A DNA stretch of 13,830 bases from Porticoccaceae bacterium UBA4026 (GTDB lineage Bacteria > Pseudomonadota > Gammaproteobacteria > Pseudomonadales > Porticoccaceae): NCBI GenBank assembly GCA_002382445.1, contig DGAQ01000031.1, positions 22,744-36,573 on the forward strand, in the 5' to 3' direction. Below the pieces are notes generated by a model. It was given only the letters and a program-made list of their open reading frames with translations, ran no database searches and had not been told where the DNA came from. Made by a program: the position numbers and the translations under genes. How positions within the stretch are numbered: the stretch's first letter is position 1; each line of letters begins with the position of its first letter. Positions 5,144-13,245 of this stretch are shown in pieces.

Positions 5144-7789
5144 ATGTTAGCGCCTCTAATTGATATACGACTATTTCGTCAATTTATCGAGGATGATCGA
5201 CTTATTCTCACGCCTAATCATCGCCTGGCCGCGAAGATCTTGGATGCCTGGGCAGTCGCTAACCGCGATGAATGCAGAGTGTGGCAAGCACCACGAGTTT
5301 TCTCTATTGATCACTGGCTAACTTTTTGTTGGAGTGAGCTTCAAGATCAAAATCATAGCCTGGTGTTCGGGCAGTCAATTGTTGGGCAGCAGCAAAGTCG
5401 CTATTACTGGGAACGAGCCATTAAGCTCCATCATCCGGAACTTAGCTCAAAATACGCGGAAATTGCGCGGGACACCTACTGTAGACTTCAGCAATGGAAC
5501 CTCAAGATTACTGAGGTGCCTAGCGATTCTCCTGCTACAGGTTACTTCAAGCAATGGGCTCAAAGCTTTGATGGGTTACTTAAGCGGAATAATCTAGTAA
5601 CCACAACAGAGAGCTGGTGCAGTGTTGCCAGTGGTTTTGAGTGTGACGATTTGTCGAGGGAAGCTGAAATCATCTTATACGGCTTCCAATCGATTCCTCC
5701 TATACAGTCCGACATTATTCATAAGGCATCCGTTAAGTCGACGACTGTTCGCGCCCCTACCACTCCGTCTAATGCCTCGGTAGTGAAACTGTCCAGCACC
5801 GAAGAAGAGCTATGCAGTGCGGCTCAATGGGCAGCAAAACAGCTTAAGATTAACAAACATCAACGGATTGGAATTATCATCCCTGATCTTCAAGATAACG
5901 TAGCGGCCGTTACTAGAGTGGTGAGTGAAGCTTGTTACACTGAGACGATTAGTCCCGCCGTTAATATATCTGCCGGTACCGCGCTTTGCGATACTGCGAT
6001 AGTCAGCCAAGGTCTAGAGTTAATTGGGATGTTAAGACAGTATTATCCACTTGAAGCTTGGGTAGCTCTGCTCTATAGCCCTCATTCGCTATTTGATAGA
6101 CTTCCCATCTCATTTCGAGTGGACGCTGAAATCAGGCTGCGCAAAAAAAGTCGATTTACGTTTGATTTACGTGAATTTCTCAATGAAGTGACACCTAATT
6201 CATCTGAAGGTAATAGTGAGCATACCAATCAGATATTACGACCACTGATTCTAGCGCGGGACTCGCGATTCACTGCCGAGGGCACACAACAGGACTTTTC
6301 AAGCTGGGCTCTGGTTTTTAAATCTATTTTAAGCGACCTTGGCTGGCCAGGTACTAGATCACTCGATAGTGTGGAATACCAACAAAGAGAGCATTGGGAG
6401 CGGTTGTTGGAGACATTCAGTGAGCTTGATAATTTATCCATTGAGGTCGGCTTCAACAACGCACTGAAACAATTGCGGCAGCTTGCCCAGGATGCGGTAT
6501 TCCATCCACAGACTTCAGACGCCCCATTACAAATACTGGGGTTATTGGAAGGCGATGGTCTGAGGTTCGACAAGTTATGGATTACTGGCATGCATAGCCA
6601 AAACTTCCCCGCATCAGTGTCCATCAATCCGCTTCTTCCAGCCAGTTTTCAGCGTCTTCATGAAATGCCTCATAGTTTGCCTGGGCGAGAGCTAGAAATA
6701 GCGCAAAGGCTCCTGCAGGGGTTTAAAAACAATACAGGTGAGTTGGTGTTAAGTTACCCAGAAATGAAGGGTGAAGAACAGCTGGAAGTGAGTCCACTAC
6801 TGAGGCTAGAGGTTAAAAGAGATAGTCGGGCGATGACTGAACATGTCGGACTCTATCCGCGGTGGCTAGCTCAGCCACATCAGTTTGAAGTGTTTGAAGA
6901 CCTTGCACCCTCTTATGATCCAAAGAAAGAGACCATTAGGACTGGAAGTACTCTCTTGAAGAATCAATCACTCTGCCCTTTTAATGCGTTTGCCATACAT
7001 CGACTAAAGGCCGAGCCTTTGGAAAAGCCAAGTCAGGGCCTGTCTGCTAAAGATCGAGGGTCTTTGCTTCATGAGATTTTATTTAAACTTTGGAAAAAGT
7101 GGAACAACTCTTCCGTACTGACTGGATTGACAGACATTGAGCTGTCAGATGTCTTGATCAAAACTATTGCTGAAACCCTTGAGTTGTCGATACCTCGTTA
7201 TCCTATTCTTGGCGGTAATCGCTATCGTGGGCTCGAACAAACTAGGCTTAAAAAGCTATTATCTGAATGGCTAGCCCTCGAGAAACAACGCCCAACATTC
7301 TCGATTGTCGATCTTGAATGTAGCCGACGCCTTAGCTTTGGCGACCTAGAAATATCACTGAAATTAGACCGTATTGACTCAGTTAACGGCCATTTGGTGG
7401 TTATTGATTATAAGTCAGGAGAGATAACAGCATCGCATTGGGAAGGAGACAGACCCAAGGATCCTCAATTGCCGATCTATGTTCTGGCTAGTGCACCCCA
7501 GGCTAAAGGCTGTGCTTTTGCTCAGGTGAAGGCCGGCAAGATTAGATTTACAGGCGTTAGCCTTAACGAGTTAATTCCCGATGTGGAAGCCATAGACACT
7601 TGGGATATCCAAGTGGCCCAATGGCAATCAGCGATTACAGGCTTGGCTGACGAATTCAACGCTGGAGTCGCTCAGGTTGAAGTATTCGATTCTAGCAACT
7701 TTCAATATCAGAGCCACCTGTTACCCTTAAACCGCTGGCATGAAGAGTCTGACATCAACTCTGAACTGTTAAAGAAGAGTAAGCAATGA
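5144..7789 (+). CDS. AddB-like PD-(D/E)XK nuclease subunit (probable DNA repair protein family)
   Basis: The 881-residue protein resembles the roughly 900-residue 'probable DNA repair protein' family (TIGR03623 type), a distant AddB relative encoded beside a UvrD/AddA-like helicase. The N-terminus has LILTPNHRLAAKIL in place of an AddB Walker A, with no GxGK(T/S), so ATP hydrolysis is unlikely. The middle resembles an inactive helicase (LWITGMHSQNFP). The C-terminal RecB-family nuclease is complete: Cys611 in SLCPFNAF, His643 in GSLLHEIL, Asp742 in LDRID, then Asp755 and Lys757 in IDYKSG. At the extreme C-terminus, where relatives carry a CxxCxxxxxCR cluster for a 4Fe-4S staple, this protein has Gln854, Ser857 and Asn863 before Arg864. 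A TAA 9 nt upstream in frame fixes the ATG; the ribosome site is weak. It overlaps the helicase gene by 4 bp, implying a coupled two-subunit complex for double-strand-end processing. Confidence 0.85.
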   Translation: MLAPLIDIRLFRQFIEDDRLILTPNHRLAAKILDAWAVANRDECRVWQAPRVFSIDHWLTFCWSELQDQNHSLVFGQSIVGQQQSRYYWERAIKLHHPELSSKYAEIARDTYCRLQQWNLKITEVPSDSPATGYFKQWAQSFDGLLKRNNLVTTTESWCSVASGFECDDLSREAEIILYGFQSIPPIQSDIIHKASVKSTTVRAPTTPSNASVVKLSSTEEELCSAAQWAAKQLKINKHQRIGIIIPDLQDNVAAVTRVVSEACYTETISPAVNISAGTALCDTAIVSQGLELIGMLRQYYPLEAWVALLYSPHSLFDRLPISFRVDAEIRLRKKSRFTFDLREFLNEVTPNSSEGNSEHTNQILRPLILARDSRFTAEGTQQDFSSWALVFKSILSDLGWPGTRSLDSVEYQQREHWERLLETFSELDNLSIEVGFNNALKQLRQLAQDAVFHPQTSDAPLQILGLLEGDGLRFDKLWITGMHSQNFPASVSINPLLPASFQRLHEMPHSLPGRELEIAQRLLQGFKNNTGELVLSYPEMKGEEQLEVSPLLRLEVKRDSRAMTEHVGLYPRWLAQPHQFEVFEDLAPSYDPKKETIRTGSTLLKNQSLCPFNAFAIHRLKAEPLEKPSQGLSAKDRGSLLHEILFKLWKKWNNSSVLTGLTDIELSDVLIKTIAETLELSIPRYPILGGNRYRGLEQTRLKKLLSEWLALEKQRPTFSIVDLECSRRLSFGDLEISLKLDRIDSVNGHLVVIDYKSGEITASHWEGDRPKDPQLPIYVLASAPQAKGCAFAQVKAGKIRFTGVSLNELIPDVEAIDTWDIQVAQWQSAITGLADEFNAGVAQVEVFDSSNFQYQSHLLPLNRWHEESDINSELLKKSKQ

Positions 7790-10700
7790 GCAAGGTGACT
7801 GACCAAGCACAGCGGGCGCAAGCTCTTGATACGGAGAGAAGCTTTATTGTCTCAGCACCCGCTGGGTCTGGAAAGACGGGACTCATCACTCAGAGAATTC
7901 TGCGATTGCTTTGTATTGTTGATAACCCGGAAGAGATACTAAGCATTACCTTTACCCGTAAAGCCGCTGCAGAGATGGCTGCTCGGGTTCACAGTGCACT
8001 TCAACTCGCTGCCTATCATCCTCGACCGGATGACGAGTACCAAGCCGAGACATGGGATCTCGCCAGCTTGGCCGTTGCTAGAGATAGGCAGCGTGGCTGG
8101 AATTTACTGCAACTACCCGGGCGCCTGCGTATTCAGACAATTGACGGATTTTGTCGCTACATCGCCAGCCAGTTCTCGTTGGAAACTGATTTAGGCGATC
8201 TATCTGAACCCAGTGAGCAGCCACAGATTCACTATTATGCCGCGGCACGTTCATTATTGGACAAGCTAGAGGGCGAAGACACCACCGCGGAATGCCTATC
8301 GATACTTCTTGGCCATACAGGCAATGATCTATCAAGGTGTGAAAAGTTACTCGCCGAAATTCTTTATAAAAGAGAACAATGGCTGCCTCTGATCTATGAT
8401 GCGTCGGGCAATCAGACTTATTTTAAACAGGTGATCGAAGGGATAGTTAGCCAAACTGTCTATGAGCTGAGTGATGCCCTTATGCCAATTGCTGGTGAGT
8501 TGATTCAGATCGTTGATTTTGCCGCCAATCATTTACCCTCTGAGAAAAATTACGCCTTACAGCAACTGGTCGGCATAACAGATTTCCCCAATGAGAATCT
8601 GGCGTCTATCGGTGAATGGAAAGTCATTCTTCGCATGCTGGTCACACAGAAAGGTGAATTGAGAAAGTCCGTGACAAAAAATGATGGCTTTCCCGCGGAT
8701 CAAACAGATGCCAAAGTTCGCATGAAGGAAATACTTGAATGGTGCTCTAGGCAACGAGATGTCGTTGATTTAATCACTAATGTCTTAAATTTGCCTGATT
8801 CAGAGATTAGTCCGTCGCAGCAAGTCTTGCTTGATGCGCTGGGGTATTTGTTACCCAAACTTGCAGCTGAGTTAAATACGCAGTTTAGGCTACATGATTT
8901 ATGTGATTATTCCACGATAACGCTGTCAGCTCTTCAGGCATTGGAGCCGGCTACTGAGGATTCTGGAATATCAGACATAACGCTGAGGATGGACTACCAG
9001 CTTCGGCATATTTTGGTTGATGAGTTCCAAGATACCTCACAGACCCAGATAAGGCTGCTGACAGCACTGATTAGTGGCTGGGAACCCCACGATGGGCGCA
9101 GTTTGTTCTTAGTTGGCGATGCCATGCAGTCTCTGTACAGTTTTAGGAACGCCAATGTTGGCTTATTTATCAATAGTCAACGCCACCCCATCGCTGGTGT
9201 GACTTGCACTCCGTTATCACTAACCACTAACTTTCGCTCCAAGGGGGGTATTGTCGACTGGGTAAATAGAGTGTTTCAAGACGCATTTCCCGCGCGGCCA
9301 GATATTAGCCGAGGAGCTATACCTTATTCATCATCTATGGCTTATAAGGACGCTGAGATAGAACCGGCCGTTAGCTTTCACGGATTTTCTGGGTCTGCTT
9401 ACGAGATCGCTGAAGCTGAGCAGATCGCCCTGACATGCCGAGAAATTACCCACCAGTGCCCGGGTGAGTCCATAGCAATTTTGGTCCGCGGTAGAAGCCA
9501 CCTCAGAGCAATTATTCCTGCTTTACGAGAGTTGGGTCTTAACTGGCAAGCTCACGACATTATGCCTTTGGCGAGCAGAATGCCCGTCGTCGACTTGATG
9601 TCCATGACGCGTGCCCTTCTGTCCCCAGCAGACCGTATAGGCTGGTTATCGCTACTAAGAGCGCCATTCTGTGGTCTGGGGCTTGGGGATTTGCTGGTCC
9701 TAACCAATAGTACACAGCGCAACGGTTACAATGGTGACCCCATTTTGGAGCAGCTGCGTACAATACTGTCTATCGATGCCTTTCACCAGCTTTCGGACTA
9801 CGGTCAGACTAGCCTTAAAAGACTTGTCCCGGTCTTGTTGTTAGCCTGGGATAGTCGCGGGCGAGGTAACCTTCGCAACCTGCTAGAGCGCACGTGGCAA
9901 CAGCTTGGTGGCCCAGCCTGCCTCTCCGGAACGGGTGAATTAAGTGATGTTCGTCGTTATCTAGATTTGGTAGAAAAATGGCAGGTGGCTGGCGTCATCA
10001 ATGACTGGTCTAGTTTCGAGTTGGCAGTCGATAAACTCTATGCCGAACCGTCTCCCTCGAGCACGACGCTAGGCGAACAAAATAATGTGATCCAGGTGAT
10101 GACTATACATAAGTCAAAGGGGTTAGAGTTCGACCATGTCCTTTTACCCGGCCTCACAAGACGATCAGCATCTGATAAAAAGCCTCTTTTGCGATGGCAA
10201 GAACATATCGACTCTGATAGTCGATCAACTCTAGTGATGGCGCCCCTTGGGGCTTACGATGAGGAAGACGATCCGGTTTATAGCTATTTGAAACATGAAG
10301 AGGGAGTAAAATCGCGGCTGGAAAATACACGGGTGTTGTACGTCGCTGCCACGCGAGCGATTAGGCGACTCTACTTATTTGCTGAGCTCAAGGCGACTAA
10401 AAAAGGCAAGTGGGAAGCACCATCGAAGAATACGCTGCTGGCTCCGATTTGGTCATCGATCAATCAGGCTATCGACTCCGAGATCTACCGAGTAATGGAT
10501 ACTAATGTTGGCGATGCCCTGTCACAGCAGAATCAGCAAAACGCCACACTCAGGCATATTCGACGACTGCCAGAAGATTACGAGATACCCACAACTCCCG
10601 CTGGAACTATTGAGATAGGGGTGAAAGAAACCACAGCAGCGACAACAGAGGTCGACGACGCCAATCTCAGTCGGCGAGCTCGCCATCTTGGTACGGTGAT

Positions 10701-11196
10701 GCATCGCACCTTAAAACAAGTTGCTAATGAAGGTGTCCGGGCATGGCCAGCAAGTAGGCTCGCTAGACTGCCGGTTAGCTGGTCTGCGCAGCTTAAGGAA
10801 CTTGGGCTCATCGTTGACAGTGGTGAATTAGAACAGCTTACTGAGGCATTGAACAATATGCTCAAAGAACCGAAGGGTCAATGGATTCTAGCCGATCATA
10901 AACAGGCTCAGTGTGAAGTGGCTCTGAGCTATTATCGAGCGGATAGCCATGAGGCTGGAACCTCAGTGATTGATCGCACCTTTATAAGCGGAGGCACACG
11001 CTGGATCGTCGATTATAAATTTACGTCTCCCAATGAGGGCGAAAAAATCAAAGAGTTTGAGGCACGCCAAGTTAATATTTATCGAAAACAGCTCTCTCAT
11101 TATGTAAGGCTGTATGAAGATTTAGGCTCAGAACCGGTAAGTAGTGCCCTTTATTTTCCAAAGATAGGCTTGTTTAGCGAAGTATCTGTGGATTAA
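7786..11196 (+). CDS. AddA/UvrD-like DNA helicase-nuclease
   Basis: This 1136-residue superfamily 1A helicase with a fused nuclease is expected to unwind and degrade DNA from double-strand ends with its AddB-like partner. Helicase motifs in order: Walker A APAGSGKT (Lys30), ITFTRKAAAEM (Ia), LVDEFQDTSQ (Walker B, Asp412-Glu413), VGDAMQSLYSFR (III), LTTNFRS (IV), VMTIHKSKGLEF (V) and VLYVAATRA (VI, arginine finger Arg857). The C-terminal PD-(D/E)XK nuclease has His973 in GTVMHRTL, Asp1063, then Asp1076 and Lys1078 in VDYKF, and the QLSHY motif (Gln1102, Tyr1106). All expected catalytic residues of both domains are present, so it looks fully active. Length and layout fit AddA or this AddA-like family; RecB is less likely, as no recC or recD is present. 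The ATG overlaps the upstream stop (ATGA). Confidence 0.9.
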   Translation: MSKVTDQAQRAQALDTERSFIVSAPAGSGKTGLITQRILRLLCIVDNPEEILSITFTRKAAAEMAARVHSALQLAAYHPRPDDEYQAETWDLASLAVARDRQRGWNLLQLPGRLRIQTIDGFCRYIASQFSLETDLGDLSEPSEQPQIHYYAAARSLLDKLEGEDTTAECLSILLGHTGNDLSRCEKLLAEILYKREQWLPLIYDASGNQTYFKQVIEGIVSQTVYELSDALMPIAGELIQIVDFAANHLPSEKNYALQQLVGITDFPNENLASIGEWKVILRMLVTQKGELRKSVTKNDGFPADQTDAKVRMKEILEWCSRQRDVVDLITNVLNLPDSEISPSQQVLLDALGYLLPKLAAELNTQFRLHDLCDYSTITLSALQALEPATEDSGISDITLRMDYQLRHILVDEFQDTSQTQIRLLTALISGWEPHDGRSLFLVGDAMQSLYSFRNANVGLFINSQRHPIAGVTCTPLSLTTNFRSKGGIVDWVNRVFQDAFPARPDISRGAIPYSSSMAYKDAEIEPAVSFHGFSGSAYEIAEAEQIALTCREITHQCPGESIAILVRGRSHLRAIIPALRELGLNWQAHDIMPLASRMPVVDLMSMTRALLSPADRIGWLSLLRAPFCGLGLGDLLVLTNSTQRNGYNGDPILEQLRTILSIDAFHQLSDYGQTSLKRLVPVLLLAWDSRGRGNLRNLLERTWQQLGGPACLSGTGELSDVRRYLDLVEKWQVAGVINDWSSFELAVDKLYAEPSPSSTTLGEQNNVIQVMTIHKSKGLEFDHVLLPGLTRRSASDKKPLLRWQEHIDSDSRSTLVMAPLGAYDEEDDPVYSYLKHEEGVKSRLENTRVLYVAATRAIRRLYLFAELKATKKGKWEAPSKNTLLAPIWSSINQAIDSEIYRVMDTNVGDALSQQNQQNATLRHIRRLPEDYEIPTTPAGTIEIGVKETTAATTEVDDANLSRRARHLGTVMHRTLKQVANEGVRAWPASRLARLPVSWSAQLKELGLIVDSGELEQLTEALNNMLKEPKGQWILADHKQAQCEVALSYYRADSHEAGTSVIDRTFISGGTRWIVDYKFTSPNEGEKIKEFEARQVNIYRKQLSHYVRLYEDLGSEPVSSALYFPKIGLFSEVSVD

Positions 11197-11198
11197 CC

Positions 11199-11226
11199 TT
11201 CAAAACTAGCTTTTTTTCAGTACAAT
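11199..11226 (+). promoter_or_regulatory. Candidate promoter of the DAHP synthase gene
   Basis: TTCAAA (11199-11204) and TACAAT (11221-11226) are 16 bp apart, a plausible weak sigma70 promoter in the 70-bp gap after the helicase gene. I find no TyrR-type box (TGTAAA-N6-TTTACA) and no leader peptide or attenuator hairpin, so classic tyrosine-repressor control is not visible. Confidence 0.35.
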
Positions 11227-11266
11227 AACGCCCTTTTATCGAATCATCGTAATCAGGAAATCCAAA

Positions 11267-12334
11267 ATGGATCCGACAGCTGTAGAAAACATTAACATTG
11301 AGTTACCCGAGATACTAATCACTCCCTCTGAATTGAAGAGTAAAATCCCTATATCGGATAAAGCGCGTGAAACAATTTCAAGAGGCCGTAAAGCGATCGA
11401 GAATATACTGACTCGAAAAGATCATCGCGTGATTGTCGTTGTCGGCCCTTGCTCAATTCACGATATTAAAGCTGCGCATGAGTATGCTCATAAACTTAAG
11501 CAGCTTGCCGATAAAGTTAGCGACACACTGCTGATCGTTATGCGAGTTTATTTTGAGAAACCACGAACGACTACGGGATGGAAGGGTTTGATTAACGATC
11601 CCTTTATGAATGACTCATTCAAGATCACTGATGGCCTGCATATTGGTCGGCAGTTACTTCACGATGTGTTAGAAATCGGATTACCCACAGCGACTGAGGC
11701 ACTAGATCCAATTTCGCCTCAGTACATGCAAGACCTTATTGCATGGTCTGCAATTGGTGCGCGAACCACGGAATCACAGACTCACCGGGAGATGGCTTCA
11801 GGACTTTCGTCATCCGTTGGTTTTAAAAATGGCACTGACGGCAGTCTTACCGTGGCGATCAACGCTCTGCAATCGGTTGCCAGCCCTCATCGTTTTCTGG
11901 GAATTAACTCAGACGGCAAGGTCTCGGTGATTACCACTAAGGGTAATCCCCATGCGCACATTGTATTACGCGGCGGAAATGGTAAACCAAACTATGATTC
12001 AGTAAGCGTGTCAATCTGCCAGCAAGAGTTAAAAGCAGCCGGTATAACTCCCAATATTATGGTGGATTGCAGCCATGCTAATTCCAACAAAGATCACAAT
12101 TTGCAGCCCCTAGTATTAGAAAATGTCGCCAATCAAATTGTAGAGGGAAACACCTCAATTGTTGGGGCCATGATAGAGAGCCACTTAAACGCTGGAAGTC
12201 AGAAGCTATCGAGTAATCCCAACGACATGGAATACGGCGTTTCCGTAACGGATGCCTGTATCGGCTGGGAAACAACTGAAGCGAGTCTGCTCGGTATGGC
12301 CGACAAATTAAGAGAAGTACTCAAAAGACGGTAG
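11267..12334 (+). CDS. aroF: 3-deoxy-7-phosphoheptulonate (DAHP) synthase, class I, AroF-like
   Basis: This enzyme condenses phosphoenolpyruvate and erythrose-4-phosphate into DAHP, committing carbon to the shikimate pathway and thus to Phe, Tyr, Trp, folate and quinones. The 355 residues match the AroFGH type. Metal ligands are all present: Cys62 in GPCSIHD, His270 in DCSHANSNKD, Glu304 in GAMIESH and Asp329 in SVTDACIGWE. KPRTTTGWKGLINDP and IGARTTESQTHREMASG are the PEP and substrate loops. ATEALDP, ESQTHREMASGLS and MVDCSH are closer to E. coli AroF (tyrosine-sensitive) than AroG or AroH. I assign the symbol on that resemblance; the feedback effector cannot be proven from sequence. AGGA lies 8 nt before the ATG. 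Downstream is a T6 run (12349-12354) with no convincing hairpin. Confidence 0.93.
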   Translation: MDPTAVENINIELPEILITPSELKSKIPISDKARETISRGRKAIENILTRKDHRVIVVVGPCSIHDIKAAHEYAHKLKQLADKVSDTLLIVMRVYFEKPRTTTGWKGLINDPFMNDSFKITDGLHIGRQLLHDVLEIGLPTATEALDPISPQYMQDLIAWSAIGARTTESQTHREMASGLSSSVGFKNGTDGSLTVAINALQSVASPHRFLGINSDGKVSVITTKGNPHAHIVLRGGNGKPNYDSVSVSICQQELKAAGITPNIMVDCSHANSNKDHNLQPLVLENVANQIVEGNTSIVGAMIESHLNAGSQKLSSNPNDMEYGVSVTDACIGWETTEASLLGMADKLREVLKRR

Positions 12335-12365
12335 CTCGAGTAACTTACTTTTTTCATTGCTGGGG

Positions 12366-12381
12366 CAGATCATCTGATCTG
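12366..12381. repeat. 16-bp palindrome upstream of the J-domain gene
   Basis: CAGATCA (12366-12372) and TGATCTG (12375-12381) form a perfect inverted repeat with a 2-bp centre. It ends 3 bp before a -10-like TATAGT (12385-12390) and 48 bp before the next ATG. The position suits an operator; the centre is too short for an RNA terminator hairpin without losing pairs, and no T run follows. Confidence 0.45.
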
Positions 12382-12429
12382 GCATATAGTTATCGGCGTA
12401 TGGATTTGATAAAGGATGTGTGACTAACT

Positions 12430-13122
12430 ATGCCTCAATTAATCTTACTTCTTGCTCTTATTGGTGGTCTTTGGTATTGGTGGTCTGCCATCAAAGGATT
12501 ATCCCCCGAAGAGCGGCGGTCTTTTCTATGGCGCTCTGCGTTTTGGGCGGTGTTAGGCTTGTCAATTATGCTGGTTGCCTCGGGTCGAATGCACTGGCTA
12601 GGTGCTGGTATCGCAGCGCTTATACCCTTAACCAAAACGGTATTCAGCCTAGGACTGAGGGCACTTCCATTTTTGTCTATACTCAGTCGCTTTAAAAGTA
12701 GCCCGTCTCAATTTAGAACGAAATCGCTACTGGTGACGGTTAACTTTGCGACCAAGCAGATGAGCGGTGAGGTATTGGCCGGAGAATATACTGGTAAAAC
12801 TTTGTCAGAGCTAACACTGGACGAGCTGAATACTTTAGCTGCCGATCTAAGGGCCAATGATCGAGAGTCCTTTGTTTTACTTAATGCTTATCGGATGCGA
12901 GGTGGTGATAGAACACAGGAATCCTCAGATGATTATCAGCCCAGAGGGGCATCAGATTTATCGAACGAAGAGTGTTACAAAATTCTTGGGCTAGACGTAA
13001 ATGCATCAAAAGAGGAGGTATTGAAGGCTCACAAGCGTTTGATTCAGCGGCTACATCCGGATCGTGGTGGTAGCGATTATCTGGCAGCAAAGATCAATGC
13101 GGCTAAAGACAAGCTGAGCTAA
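12430..13122 (+). CDS. Membrane-anchored J-domain (DnaJ-like) co-chaperone
   Basis: The 230-residue protein ends in a J domain (about 179-230), carrying the HPD motif at 209-211 in LHPDRGGS; J domains stimulate the ATPase of a DnaK/Hsp70 partner. The domain stops right after helix III, as in mitochondrial Pam18/TIM14. The N-terminus is strongly hydrophobic: about 1-20, 33-52 and 55-83, with a polar SPEERR loop between the first two. A middle module (about 100-156) with KQMSGEVLAGEYTGK-LSELTLDEL resembles a segment seen in other bacterial DnaJ-like membrane proteins and has no known function. It is not DnaJ (no Gly/Phe or zinc-finger region) and does not match DjlA by layout. AAGGA lies 13 nt before the ATG, longer than usual. 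A palindrome and a TATAGT are upstream. The client is unknown. Confidence 0.85.
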   Translation: MPQLILLLALIGGLWYWWSAIKGLSPEERRSFLWRSAFWAVLGLSIMLVASGRMHWLGAGIAALIPLTKTVFSLGLRALPFLSILSRFKSSPSQFRTKSLLVTVNFATKQMSGEVLAGEYTGKTLSELTLDELNTLAADLRANDRESFVLLNAYRMRGGDRTQESSDDYQPRGASDLSNEECYKILGLDVNASKEEVLKAHKRLIQRLHPDRGGSDYLAAKINAAKDKLS

Positions 13123-13245
13123 TCGTTAATCTTTCCAGACCTTTGTGCGATTCGATCCCGAAACCCTTAAGCTACAATTAGGGCTGTATAGCCTGCTCGG
13201 CTTTTGCACACTACAATAGAACATCAAACTTTAAGGCGCCCGCTA
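13123..13245 (+). promoter_or_regulatory. Intergenic region upstream of dapE
   Basis: This 123-bp gap contains two -10-like TACAAT hexamers, at 13173-13178 and 13212-13217, each inside a CTACAAT context. Neither has a good -35 at standard spacing (TTCGAT at 13151-13156 for the first is weak). An imperfect hairpin (CCCTTAA...TTAGGG, about 13165-13183) lacks a T run, so it is a poor terminator. AAGG (13233-13236) is the dapE ribosome site, 9 nt before its ATG. Confidence 0.3.

Noticed and set aside
11197..11266. TyrR box or attenuator leader ahead of the DAHP synthase
   Set aside because: Only 70 bp, with no TGTAAA-N6-TTTACA site, no leader ORF rich in aromatic codons and no hairpin plus T run.
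12335..12365. Terminator after the DAHP synthase gene
   Set aside because: A T6 run is present but the only preceding inverted repeat (AGTAA-C-TTACT) has a 1-nt centre and is too weak to call.
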